Under the pieces are notes generated by a model, which was not told where the DNA came from, did no database searches, and worked only from the letters and a program-made list of their open reading frames with translations. The translations under genes were made by a program, and so were the position numbers. This document shows, piece after piece, positions 1-6,419 of a stretch of DNA of 12,935 nucleotides (within the stretch, counting starts at the first letter, position 1; every line of letters begins with the position of its first letter). Origin of the DNA: Clostridia bacterium (lineage in GTDB: Bacteria > Bacillota > Clostridia > Oscillospirales > CAG-272); NCBI GenBank assembly GCA_900769475.1, contig CAAGGQ010000044.1, positions 1-12,935 of the forward strand. The letters run 5' to 3'.

Positions 1-57
1 ATCCCTAAAGATTATGATAAATGGTTAATATGGCAGTTTAGAAATGGTAAATTATAA
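1..57 (+). CDS. C-terminal tail of an unidentified protein (partial)
   Basis: Reading from base 1 the frame stays open for 18 codons, IPKDYDKWLIWQFRNGKL, and ends at TAA (55-57). A factor-independent terminator lies about 50 bases downstream, as expected for a real gene end. The tail is AT-rich, unlike the GC-rich genes that follow. The aromatic 'W-x-IWQF-x-NGK' pattern faintly recalls the last strand of GH25 lysozymes (WQY..G), but 18 residues are too few to name a family. The rest of the gene lies outside the window. Confidence 0.45.
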   Translation: MPKDYDKWLIWQFRNGKL

Positions 58-107
58 GTTTACAGTTAGTGTTTGATGTCATCTATTTCGGTCACCAAAC
101 ACAAACA

Positions 108-135
108 GAAAAGCCACCCAACAGGGTGGCTTTTC
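108..135 (+). terminator. Intrinsic terminator, perfect 12-bp stem
   Basis: GAAAAGCCACCC (108-119) pairs perfectly with GGGTGGCTTTTC (124-135) around an AACA loop. The stem ends in its own T run. It sits directly after the partial gene at 1-57. Because the stem starts with A's and ends with T's, it could work in both directions. Confidence 0.85.
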
Positions 136-152
136 TTATTGGCTGGGGCACT

Positions 153-252
153 TTCGAACCTAGCCGCGCCGAAAAAAAGCAATGCCGTTGATAGAAAATA
201 GAGGACGGCGCGGATGTGCCTCAAGCACGGAGTGCTTGAGGCTGGGTTCGAA
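153..252. repeat. Palindromic element able to form a three-way junction
   Basis: Three nested complementarities are visible. The outer arm is TTCGAACCTA (153-162) with TGGGTTCGAA (243-252), one G-U wobble. The second arm is CCGCGCCG (164-171) with CGGCGCGG (206-213) around a 34-base loop. The third is a perfect 11-bp hairpin, GCCTCAAGCAC (218-228) with GTGCTTGAGGC (232-242) and a GGA loop. Together they would fold as a closed three-way junction of about 100 bases. It lies upstream of the promoter at 320-348, so it is not in that transcript's leader. It may be a dispersed palindromic (REP/MITE-like) element or a structured RNA; which one cannot be told from one copy. Confidence 0.5.
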
Positions 253-287
253 TCCGAAATGAAGAATGCAGGCTGGGTTTGCATCCG
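240..287 (+). repeat. Imperfect 17-bp direct repeat, 31-base period
   Basis: GGCTGGGTTCGAATCCG (240-256) recurs as GGCTGGGTTTGCATCCG (271-287), with two mismatches. The first copy overlaps the outer arm of the palindromic element. It contains GGTTCGAATCC, which resembles a tRNA T-arm, but no tRNA body surrounds it. Confidence 0.45.
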
Positions 288-319
288 TTTTGTCAATTCC
301 CACAAAATCCTGATTTCTC

Positions 320-348
320 TTTACTTTTCCGAGCGGACATGGTATAAT
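320..348 (+). promoter_or_regulatory. Sigma-A-like promoter of the PHP operon
   Basis: The -10 box is a consensus TATAAT (343-348). The -35 box TTTACT (320-325, 4/6 to TTGACA) lies 17 bases upstream. The expected start near 355 leaves a very short leader, about 17 bases before the ATG at 372. Confidence 0.7.
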
Positions 349-371
349 AGACCCGGAAAGGCGGTGGACCC

Positions 372-1067
372 ATGAAAGAGTATTTATACGAAACCCATTT
401 GCACACCCTTCCCGTGAGCAAATGCGCCAAGGCGGGGGTGCGGGAGTCTCTCGAATTTTATAAGTCGCTGGGATATGACGGCGTGTTTATTACCAATCAT
501 TTTATCGACGGCAACATCAACTGCGACAAGGCGCTTTCCTACGAGGATCGGATCCACTTCTATTGCTCGGATTACGAGGAGGGCGTCCGCATTGGACGGG
601 AGCTGGGGATCAAGGTGTTCTTTGGGATCGAAAGCTCTATGAACCGAACCGATTTTCTCATCTACGGCCTGGACAAGGCCTGGCTTTTGGCCCATCCCGA
701 GATTGAGGAGATGCCAAAAGCGCAGATGCTGGATCGGATGGCCCAGGCAGGGGCGCTGGTCATACAGGCTCATCCCTTTCGGGAGTCCAAATTGATGGAT
801 TACATTCGGCTGTTCCCGCGGCACGTTCACGGGGCCGAGGTCTACAATGCCGGGCGCACGGAATTCGAAAACGCTATGGCCGAGCTCTATGCCACCCGCT
901 ACAGTCTGATCCCCTTTGCGGGGTCGGACAATCATCGCGCCGGCGGTCAGAAGCGGCTGGGCGGCATGCGATCCGGCTCGCCGATCTCCGACGAAGCCGA
1001 TTTTGTTCGGCGTGTGAAGAACGGAGAGCTGACCCCTTTTCAACGCGAGAACCCGCAATTGGATTAA
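372..1067 (+). CDS. PHP-domain metal-dependent phosphoesterase
   Basis: A 231-residue PHP-family protein. Members are cytoplasmic, bind two or three divalent metals and usually hydrolyse phosphate esters such as histidinol phosphate, nucleotides or small phosphosugars. The metal-ligand series is intact: H9-L-H11 (ETHLHT), N42-H43 after 'YDGVFIT', E87 in GIES, H134 in QAHP, and D186/H188 in GSDNH. There is no polymerase, helicase or other fused domain and no signal peptide. The start is set by ATG 372 just below a consensus promoter; the ribosome site (GGCGGTGG) is weak. The next gene starts 18 bases after the stop, so they are co-transcribed with the TIM-barrel and beta-helix genes. That context suggests a small phosphorylated sugar as substrate (inference). 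A HisK-type histidinol phosphatase role is less likely because no his genes are present. Confidence 0.88.
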   Translation: MKEYLYETHLHTLPVSKCAKAGVRESLEFYKSLGYDGVFITNHFIDGNINCDKALSYEDRIHFYCSDYEEGVRIGRELGIKVFFGIESSMNRTDFLIYGLDKAWLLAHPEIEEMPKAQMLDRMAQAGALVIQAHPFRESKLMDYIRLFPRHVHGAEVYNAGRTEFENAMAELYATRYSLIPFAGSDNHRAGGQKRLGGMRSGSPISDEADFVRRVKNGELTPFQRENPQLD

Positions 1068-1085
1068 AAAGAGAGGTATCAAACC

Positions 1086-1898
1086 ATGGAATATGGCATC
1101 AACGTCAATTTCTTTGAAAAAGCGGTGGGACTGAAGAGAGCCGCCGAGCTGGTCGCCAAGGCCGGCTTTACGCAGTTGGATTATACCCCCTACCTTTTGG
1201 ACGAGGCGTGGGAGACGAACATGAAGGAGGCCAAGGCCATTTTTGACGGTTACGGTCTGACCGTTCATCAAACCCACGTTCCCTTCAATCGGTATGGAAG
1301 ATACGGTGCCATGCACAAGACCTGTCTTGCGCGCTGCGCCGAGGCCACCGAGTTCCTGGGGGCAAAATATGCGGTTACCCACGGGGATGAATTCGATTTT
1401 GCCAATCTGGAGTTCTCTCCCGCGGCGGCGCTGGAATACAATCACGATTATTTTCTTCCCTGGGTGGAGCGTGCCGAGCGAAACGGCTACAAGGTGGCCT
1501 TTGAAACGGTGTTTGAGGAAAGCGTCAAGCGCCGTCGCTTTACCTCAAAGGCCGAGGAGCTGATGGATCTGATCCGATCCTTCCAAAGCGAGAGCGCGGT
1601 GTGCTGCTGGGATTTTGGCCACGCCCACGTTTCCTTCAAAAAGGAGGCTCCCGCGGTTATTCGGGAGTTTGGCTCCCTGATCCAATGCACGCATCTGCAC
1701 GACAACACGGGGGTCGACGCCCATCAGATGCCCATGACGGGGGATATTGATTGGAAGGAGACCATCGGCGCCTTCAAGGAGATCGGCTATGGCGGCGTGA
1801 TGAGCGTGGAATACTCCCACGGCAGTATGCCTACGGAGTTGGCCGAGGCCTTCATAGATCTGACCTACCGATCCGCCAAGTACGTTTGGGAGAATTGA
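1086..1898 (+). CDS. TIM-barrel sugar (phosphate) isomerase/epimerase-like protein
   Basis: A 270-residue protein of the AP-endonuclease-2/xylose-isomerase-like TIM-barrel superfamily (IolE/IolI/YcjR type). Family members use one divalent metal to isomerise or epimerise sugars, inositols or sugar acids; a few are lyases or nucleases. Visible candidate ligands are E140 (AFE), D176 and H179 (WDFGH), H203/H205 with D206 (THLHDN) and E242 (SVEY). The fold starts with the typical 'aaelvakaGFtqlDytp' first turn. No signal peptide is seen, so it should be cytoplasmic. ATG 1086 follows an AAAAAGAGAGGTA ribosome site starting one base before the preceding stop ends. It is the middle gene of the PHP/beta-helix operon. 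Substrate unknown; a second, distinct member of the superfamily is at 7986-8822. Confidence 0.85.
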   Translation: MEYGINVNFFEKAVGLKRAAELVAKAGFTQLDYTPYLLDEAWETNMKEAKAIFDGYGLTVHQTHVPFNRYGRYGAMHKTCLARCAEATEFLGAKYAVTHGDEFDFANLEFSPAAALEYNHDYFLPWVERAERNGYKVAFETVFEESVKRRRFTSKAEELMDLIRSFQSESAVCCWDFGHAHVSFKKEAPAVIREFGSLIQCTHLHDNTGVDAHQMPMTGDIDWKETIGAFKEIGYGGVMSVEYSHGSMPTELAEAFIDLTYRSAKYVWEN

Positions 1899-1948
1899 TT
1901 CTCTTCCCTTTGGAAGCAAACAGACATCAAAAAACGGAGAGCTTAATC

Positions 1949-3358
1949 ATGATACAAGACAAAAACAGAAGAAAGCAGCAGATCCTGGATCTGACCCTTG
2001 CGGCAAAGGGGCGCAACGAGGCAGCCATGGGTGCGTTGAAGGATTCCATCAGCCTTTCCAACTATGCGTCGCTGGTGCGGGAAAGTCCCCACGGCGCGAT
2101 CTGGACCGATGCCCTGCAGACCGCGCTGAATGAGCACGAGATCGTGGTGATCCCTCCTTCCGAGGAGATCTACTGGGTGGACAACACCCTCGTGGTGCCC
2201 TCCCATCGACACATTGAGGCCATGGGGGCGACCATTCGTATGGTTCCCGAGTACCCTTACGTGATGCTGCGGAATGAGCATACCCACGATGGAACCAAGG
2301 CTCCCATTGATCCCCGCGATCGGGATACCAACATTTCGATCCACGGCGGATGCTGGGATGAAGGAGCCACAAAGCGCAGCGTGCGCCGCTATCACGGGGA
2401 TCCCATCTCCTTTCGCGGGGTGCAGACCTGCATGCTCTTTAACAATTTGGAGCATCTGACCATGACCGACGTCACCTTTGCCAACGCCACCTCCTTTTGC
2501 GTGCAAGTGGGGGATCTGACCGATGGGGTGTTTGAGAATTTCTTCTTTATCTCCTGCTTTGCCGACGGGCTGCACATCAACGGCAACAGCGAGAATCTGT
2601 ACATTCGCAATTTCCGCGGCCACGTGGGCGATGATCTGGTGGCTCTGAATATGTACGATTGGCTGGGCTCCTCCATCAATTACGGCCCTGCCAGGAACGT
2701 ATTTTGCGAGGAGATCCACTCGGCGCCCGACAGTAAGGCCAAGGCTATGCGGCTCCAGCCCGGCATCTTCTTTTATGAAGACGGTTCCTCGGTGGATTGC
2801 TCCCTGGAGAATATGTATTTCCGCCATTTGAGCGGCATCTACGAGTACAAGCTCTATTTTCAGTCGCCTCCCTACGATTACCGCGGGGGCGAGAAGCCCG
2901 AGGGCGGCGGCGCGGGTTCGGCAGATCGCCTGTTCTTTGAGGACGTGGAGATCCTTTCCAACCGGGAGCGCTATCCCCTGGGGCATCCCGAAACCGGGTT
3001 CTTTGGAATGTTTTTCCTGAATTCCCGTATTGGGTATCTTTCCTTGGAGAATATCCGATACATCCGAGGGGAGCGGCATCATCCTCAAAACTATCTGGTG
3101 GCCATTGGCCCCATGTCCTGGTTGCGCAACAAGCGCATGCCCGACGGACGCGAGGTGGAGACCGAGGTCTTTGATCCTTATGTCAGCGGTCACGTGGATA
3201 CCCTGGAGCTGACCGATATTTTCATCGACGGCGTACGGCAGACCGACGTGGACAAGATCGTAAAGGTGATCGAGTTCCACGACGTCAACCGCGACGGCTT
3301 CTCCTCGGGACGGGGAGAGGTGAAGCGGATATTCCTGGACGGAACGCAGGTTCGATAA
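1949..3358 (+). CDS. Cytoplasmic right-handed parallel beta-helix protein, GH28/pectate-lyase-3-like
   Basis: A 469-residue protein. Residues about 64-110 (IVVIPPSEEIYWVDN...ATIRMVP) match the start of the pectate-lyase-3 type beta-helix. Successive 'N-x-x-I-x-N' rungs follow to about 430. The polygalacturonase-like acidic cluster is present as ADG (205-207) plus GDD (227-229), in the bacterial form 'DGLHING...GHVGDDLVALN'. The classical GH28 RIK is not visible. There is no signal peptide, so it probably acts inside the cell on an imported oligosaccharide, perhaps a uronic-acid-containing one (inference). ATG 1949 is preferred because GGAGAG lies 7 bases upstream; the frame is open back to 1751 but only inside the preceding gene. 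It is last in its operon, 50 bases after the isomerase stop, and is followed by a strong terminator. It could be a glycosidase, lyase or epimerase. Confidence 0.75.
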   Translation: MIQDKNRRKQQILDLTLAAKGRNEAAMGALKDSISLSNYASLVRESPHGAIWTDALQTALNEHEIVVIPPSEEIYWVDNTLVVPSHRHIEAMGATIRMVPEYPYVMLRNEHTHDGTKAPIDPRDRDTNISIHGGCWDEGATKRSVRRYHGDPISFRGVQTCMLFNNLEHLTMTDVTFANATSFCVQVGDLTDGVFENFFFISCFADGLHINGNSENLYIRNFRGHVGDDLVALNMYDWLGSSINYGPARNVFCEEIHSAPDSKAKAMRLQPGIFFYEDGSSVDCSLENMYFRHLSGIYEYKLYFQSPPYDYRGGEKPEGGGAGSADRLFFEDVEILSNRERYPLGHPETGFFGMFFLNSRIGYLSLENIRYIRGERHHPQNYLVAIGPMSWLRNKRMPDGREVETEVFDPYVSGHVDTLELTDIFIDGVRQTDVDKIVKVIEFHDVNRDGFSSGRGEVKRIFLDGTQVR

Positions 3359-3369
3359 CCGAATAGAAA

Positions 3370-3405
3370 GAAGCGCCCCAAACGCATACGCGTTTGGGGC
3401 GCTTC
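3370..3405. terminator. Bidirectional terminator, perfect 16-bp stem
   Basis: GAAGCGCCCCAAACGC (3370-3385) pairs with its exact complement at 3390-3405 around ATAC. It lies between convergent genes ending at 3358 (plus) and 3439 (minus) and should stop both. The pyrimidine tract after the stem is better on the minus strand (TTTCTATTC) than on the plus strand. Confidence 0.88.
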
Positions 3406-3438
3406 TCTGTCGGGGTTTATATGGAGTCATCGCGCCAA

Positions 3439-4236
3439 TTACAGAATCCCCTCCATCACCTCGGCCATGCCGCAGTAGATGACTTCGGGGCAACGGCGCA
3501 GGAGAGAGGCGGGAACGTAGGCGCTTTCGGGATCCAGCACCGCGTGCTTCAAGGGGCCGTTCTGCCAGGGGCGGTTCAGAGCGATGTAGACCTTTTTGGC
3601 CGAGAGAATCTGCTTCATGCCAATGGTAATACACCACTCGGGCATGCCGTACAGGTCGCCCCGCTGGTAGCCGTAGGCGTTGATGGTGCGGGTCTCCCGG
3701 GAGATGGGAAGGATCCGGGTGCCCAGGGCCGCAAATTCGTCGGGGGTCACGCCCGCCTCTTCGGGGGGCTCGTTAAAGGCCACGTGACCGTTGATGCCAA
3801 GACCGCCAAAGCAGAGATCCACGCCGCCCAGGGATTCGATGAGGGCGTCCATTTCCGCCTCTTTGCCGGGGGTGGGGAAGTGCCTTTGGGATTCGGGCAT
3901 CACCAGGGCGGGATCCACGCGGTCGTAAAATTCCCGCTTCATTCTGCCAAAAAAGCTCATGGGATCCTCCTTGGCAATGGTCTCGGTGGGGGTGGGCATG
4001 TATTCGTCCATATTGAAGAAATGAACGTTCTTGAGGGAGACGCCCAGGCGGTTGATCATTTCCGCCAGAATGGGATACTGCTGGGTGGGGCCTACGGGAA
4101 CGATCATCACCGTGGGCTCTCCCTTTTTATTTCTCTTTACGATCTCCTCCAGCATGGTGAGTGCCATATCGAAGTAGACGTCGTATTCGGTGGGAACCGA
4201 TTTTAACAGGACGTGATCCAAAATCTTCTTTTCCAT
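3439..4236 (-). CDS. nagB: NagB-type glucosamine-6-phosphate deaminase/isomerase (variant)
   Basis: A 265-residue member of the GlcN6P isomerase/6-phosphogluconolactonase fold. NagB converts glucosamine-6-P to fructose-6-P plus ammonia in the cytoplasm. Visible motifs are the phosphate-loop region VPVGPTQQYP (46-55), FNMDEY (74-79; D77/E78 match the catalytic base region of E. coli D72) and GGLGINGHVAFNEP (144-157) with H151 and E156 matching H143 and E148. The E. coli triad aspartate D141 is asparagine here (N149), and the loop around E. coli K208 (GSQKA) reads RPWQNG, so the active site is not standard. AAGGAG precedes the ATG. It is divergent from nagA, which supports an amino-sugar phosphate role. 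A related aldose/ketose-phosphate isomerisation is possible; the gene symbol is tentative. Confidence 0.75.
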   Translation of the reverse strand: MEKKILDHVLLKSVPTEYDVYFDMALTMLEEIVKRNKKGEPTVMIVPVGPTQQYPILAEMINRLGVSLKNVHFFNMDEYMPTPTETIAKEDPMSFFGRMKREFYDRVDPALVMPESQRHFPTPGKEAEMDALIESLGGVDLCFGGLGINGHVAFNEPPEEAGVTPDEFAALGTRILPISRETRTINAYGYQRGDLYGMPEWCITIGMKQILSAKKVYIALNRPWQNGPLKHAVLDPESAYVPASLLRRCPEVIYCGMAEVMEGIL

Positions 4237-4273
4237 GATGTTGCTCCTTTTTCTCTCAAATATCCTTCATCCT

Positions 4274-4302
4274 ATTTTAACACAAGTTTTTGGGGTTGGA
4301 AA
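4274..4302 (-). promoter_or_regulatory. Minus-strand extended -10 promoter for the NagB-like gene
   Basis: Read on the minus strand, TAAAAT (4279-4274) is preceded by TG one base away (4282-4281), an extended -10. TTTCCA (4302-4297) lies 17 bases upstream as a weak -35. The predicted transcript has a leader of about 30 bases. Confidence 0.5.
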
Positions 4303-4308
4303 TGTAAA

Positions 4309-4324
4309 AAAAATATATATTTTT
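4309..4324. promoter_or_regulatory. 16-bp AT palindrome between divergent promoters, possible operator
   Basis: AAAAATATATATTTTT is a perfect palindrome lying between the -35 boxes of the two divergent promoters. The flanks carry TGTAAAAAA twice (4303-4311 and 4324-4332), 21 bases apart, about two helical turns. A shared regulator site is plausible, but AT runs produce such patterns by chance and no regulator gene is in the window. Confidence 0.3.
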
Positions 4325-4333
4325 GTAAAAAAC

Positions 4334-4362
4334 GATACAATTTTTTATTTGTGTGGTATAAT
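4334..4362 (+). promoter_or_regulatory. Extended -10 promoter for nagA
   Basis: Consensus TATAAT (4357-4362) is preceded by TG plus one base (4354-4356), an extended -10 that compensates for a poor -35 (GATACA, 4334-4339, 17-base spacer). The ribosome site AAAGGAG follows at 4381-4387. Confidence 0.7.
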
Positions 4363-4396
4363 GGAGGCATGAAAGAAAGAAAAGGAGCTGTTTTGT

Positions 4397-5596
4397 ATGG
4401 ATATGCTCAAGATTGAAAACGCCACGGTTGTTACTCCTGCCGCCGTATTGCCGCAAATCAACGTGTGGATCGCGGAGGGCAGGGTCCTTTCCATCGGGGA
4501 TCCCGAAGATTCCCCCGCTCCCTCGCGGATCCTGGACGCCGCCGGGGACTATCTGATGCCCGGTTTTATCGACCTCCACGTGCACGGTGGCGGAGGGGCC
4601 GACTTTATGGACGCCACTCCCGAGGCCTTTGAAACCGCCGTGCGGGCCCATCTTGCCCACGGCACCACTCTGCTCTATCCCACCGCCATGGCGGCGCGGC
4701 ACGCCTCTCTGTGCGCGTTTCTCGATGCCTATCAGGCCTTTCGTGCCACCAGTCCCCTGGCGGCGCTGACCCCCGGGGTGCATCTGGAGGGGCCCTACTT
4801 CTACGGTGCCTCCAAGGACAGTCGGGGCGCTCAGGATGCCAGCGTGCTTCGCCTGCCCGATCCCGAGGAGGTGGAGATCCTTCTGGCCCGTGCCAAGGGA
4901 AGCATCCTGCGTTGGGACGCCTCCCCCGAGCTGGAGGGCGCCCAAGCCTTTGCCAAGCGCATGGTGGAGGCGGGGATCCTCTGCTCGGTGGCCCACACCG
5001 ATGCCACCGCCGCCCAGGCCAAGGCCGGCTTTGACGCGGGCTTTTCCCACGTCACCCACTTCTACAACGTGGTGAGCAGTCATCGCAAGCGGGAGCAGAC
5101 GGTATATGCCGGGGTGGTAGAGGCCACCTATCTGGACGATGACGTCACCGTGGAGCTGATTGGCGACGGTTGCCACATTCCTCGGGAGGACGTCTACCTG
5201 GCTCTTAAGATCAAGGGGGCCGAGAAGGTGTCGGTGATCACCGATGGGATCCGTCTGTCGGGCACCGATCGGACCCACGGCAAGCTGGGAAGCCTAACCG
5301 AGGGCACCGAGGTGATGGTAGAGGATGGCGTGGCCAAGCTCCTGGACCGTTCCTTCTTTGCGGGGAGCATTGCCACCATGGACCGTTGCCTGCGGGTGTT
5401 GTGTGCCGATTACGGTCTGGAGCTTTCCACAGCGTCGATCCTGCTGTCCCTGGCGCCCGCCCTGCGCATGGGTGTGGCCGATCGCAAGGGCAGCATCGCT
5501 CCGGGGAAGGACGCCGATCTTTTGCTGATCCGTCCCGATCTGAGTCTTCGCGCCGTGCTGGTGGGCGGAGAGGTCGTTTCTCCGAAAAAAGGCTGA
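4397..5596 (+). CDS. nagA: N-acetylglucosamine-6-phosphate deacetylase
   Basis: A 399-residue amidohydrolase-superfamily enzyme, close to the usual NagA length. It removes the acetyl group from GlcNAc-6-P to give GlcN6P, the substrate for the divergently transcribed NagB-like protein. Visible are PGFIDLHVHGGGG (55-67), the metal glutamate E131 in GVHLEGP, metal histidines H200 (SVAHTDA) and H221 (THFYN), substrate histidine H260 (DGCHIP) and catalytic D283 (ITDGI), then FAGSIATMD (321-329). THFYNVVS replaces the THLFNAM of proteobacterial NagA, and TDG replaces TDA. ATG 4397 has AAAGGAG nine bases upstream; the in-frame ATG at 4403 is less well placed. No nag transporter or kinase is adjacent, so GlcNAc-6-P must come from elsewhere, such as a PTS or cell-wall recycling. 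No clear terminator follows the stop. Confidence 0.93.
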   Translation: MDMLKIENATVVTPAAVLPQINVWIAEGRVLSIGDPEDSPAPSRILDAAGDYLMPGFIDLHVHGGGGADFMDATPEAFETAVRAHLAHGTTLLYPTAMAARHASLCAFLDAYQAFRATSPLAALTPGVHLEGPYFYGASKDSRGAQDASVLRLPDPEEVEILLARAKGSILRWDASPELEGAQAFAKRMVEAGILCSVAHTDATAAQAKAGFDAGFSHVTHFYNVVSSHRKREQTVYAGVVEATYLDDDVTVELIGDGCHIPREDVYLALKIKGAEKVSVITDGIRLSGTDRTHGKLGSLTEGTEVMVEDGVAKLLDRSFFAGSIATMDRCLRVLCADYGLELSTASILLSLAPALRMGVADRKGSIAPGKDADLLLIRPDLSLRAVLVGGEVVSPKKG

Positions 5597-5676
5597 AAAA
5601 ACTACCCGTTCCTGCAATTTCTACCGTTTGTAGATAGGGAAAGAAAAAGTAATTCGTAAGAAATTGCAAAAAAGAG

Positions 5677-5705
5677 TTGCAAAAATTTCCCGAATGTGAT
5701 ATACT
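5677..5705 (+). promoter_or_regulatory. Promoter of the YgjV-family gene
   Basis: TTGCAA (5677-5682) and TATACT (5700-5705) are 17 bases apart, with an upstream TG (5697-5698) giving an extended -10. TTGCAAAAA occurs twice (from 5664 and from 5677). Just past the expected start is TGCGC-AAAG-GCGCA (5715-5728), a small hairpin in the leader. Confidence 0.6.
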
Positions 5706-5757
5706 GTGTTCGTTTGCGCAAAGGCGCATGATTTTTGGAAGCAAAGGAAGCATTGCC

Positions 5758-6288
5758 ATGACAATGGAAGCTTGGGGACAGATCGTAGGGATCGTTGCCA
5801 CCCTCATTATCACCTCGGCCTATCAGGCCAACACCAAAAAAGGACTGCTTATGATCCAAAGCCCCGGTATTGCTGTGCTTTGCGTCAGCTATCTGCTCCT
5901 TGGCGCCACCTCTGGCTTTGTGCTCAACGTGGTGTGCCTGATTCGAAATATTTGTTGCTTCTTCGTTCACGAGGGAACTCGGCGCCACAAGATCGTTACG
6001 GGGATCTTGATGGTTGTGATGGGAGTGATGGGCGTACTCTCCTGGGAGGGCTACCTTTCCCTGATCCTGATCGTGGCTCTGGTGGCAAACACCTTCTTTA
6101 TTGCCCTGGGCAGACCCCAGATCCTGCGATACAGCATCATCGTTACTTCCACCCTGTGCTTGATCTATAATATTGTAATCTTCAGCATTGGCGGAATCCT
6201 TCTGGAGGCCATCTCGGTGATCTCTGCCATTGTAGGTTCGATCCGTTTCCTGCTCCAAAAGAAGAATTCCCCTGTAACTCAAGGGTAA
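5758..6288 (+). CDS. YgjV-family inner membrane protein
   Basis: A 176-residue, strongly hydrophobic protein resembling the YgjV ('bacterial inner membrane protein', Imp-YgjV) family, whose function is not established. The opening 'WGQIVGIVATLIITSAYQANTKK' pattern is typical: a first membrane segment at about 7-22 followed by a Q-x-x-T-x-K-x-L turn. Further hydrophobic segments lie at about 33-50, 53-70, 80-95, 97-118, 124-145 and 147-165. A short basic tail follows. The frame extends upstream to 5677, but that ATG is inside the promoter. ATG 5758, with AAAGGAAG nine bases before it, is the likely start. It is monocistronic, bounded by its own promoter and terminator, so its neighbours give no functional hint. 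Confidence 0.8.
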   Translation: MTMEAWGQIVGIVATLIITSAYQANTKKGLLMIQSPGIAVLCVSYLLLGATSGFVLNVVCLIRNICCFFVHEGTRRHKIVTGILMVVMGVMGVLSWEGYLSLILIVALVANTFFIALGRPQILRYSIIVTSTLCLIYNIVIFSIGGILLEAISVISAIVGSIRFLLQKKNSPVTQG

Positions 6289-6315
6289 AAGCATCGAACA
6301 GAACATTCAAATATT

Positions 6316-6354
6316 CCCCCGACGGAACCGAAAAACGGCTCCGTCGGGGGTTTT
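6316..6354 (+). terminator. Intrinsic terminator after the YgjV-family gene
   Basis: CCCCCGACGGAACCG (6316-6330) pairs with CGGCTCCGTCGGGGG (6336-6350), 14 of 15 positions, around AAAAA. TTTT follows at once. Confidence 0.9.
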
Positions 6355-6419
6355 GCTTGGTTGGTAAAGCGTGACGGGATCTTGTAACAAGTCTTGCTGT
6401 CCTTTTTTATGTAAGAAAA

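Noticed and set aside
240..256. Possible tRNA (GGTTCGAATCC T-arm)
   Set aside because: No acceptor, D or anticodon arms can be built around it on either strand.
66..305. Minus-strand frame of 79 codons in the first intergenic region
   Set aside because: It runs through the terminator and the palindromic element, has no ribosome site and resembles no protein.
384..1445. Minus-strand frame opposite the PHP and isomerase genes
   Set aside because: It is antisense to two genes with intact family motifs and has no ribosome site.
1751..1948. Upstream extension of the beta-helix gene frame
   Set aside because: It overlaps the isomerase gene out of frame, and the ATG at 1949 has a proper GGAGAG site.
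1943..3637. Long minus-strand frame of 564 codons opposite the beta-helix gene
   Set aside because: It is the antisense of the beta-helix gene, crosses the bidirectional terminator and lacks a start signal; high-GC codon bias keeps the antisense frame open.
4277..5278. Minus-strand frame opposite nagA
   Set aside because: Gly/His-rich antisense product; nagA motifs on the plus strand are decisive.
5597..5660. Terminator after nagA
   Set aside because: The only stem found is a 5-bp TCTAC/GTAGA hairpin without a U tract, too weak to call.
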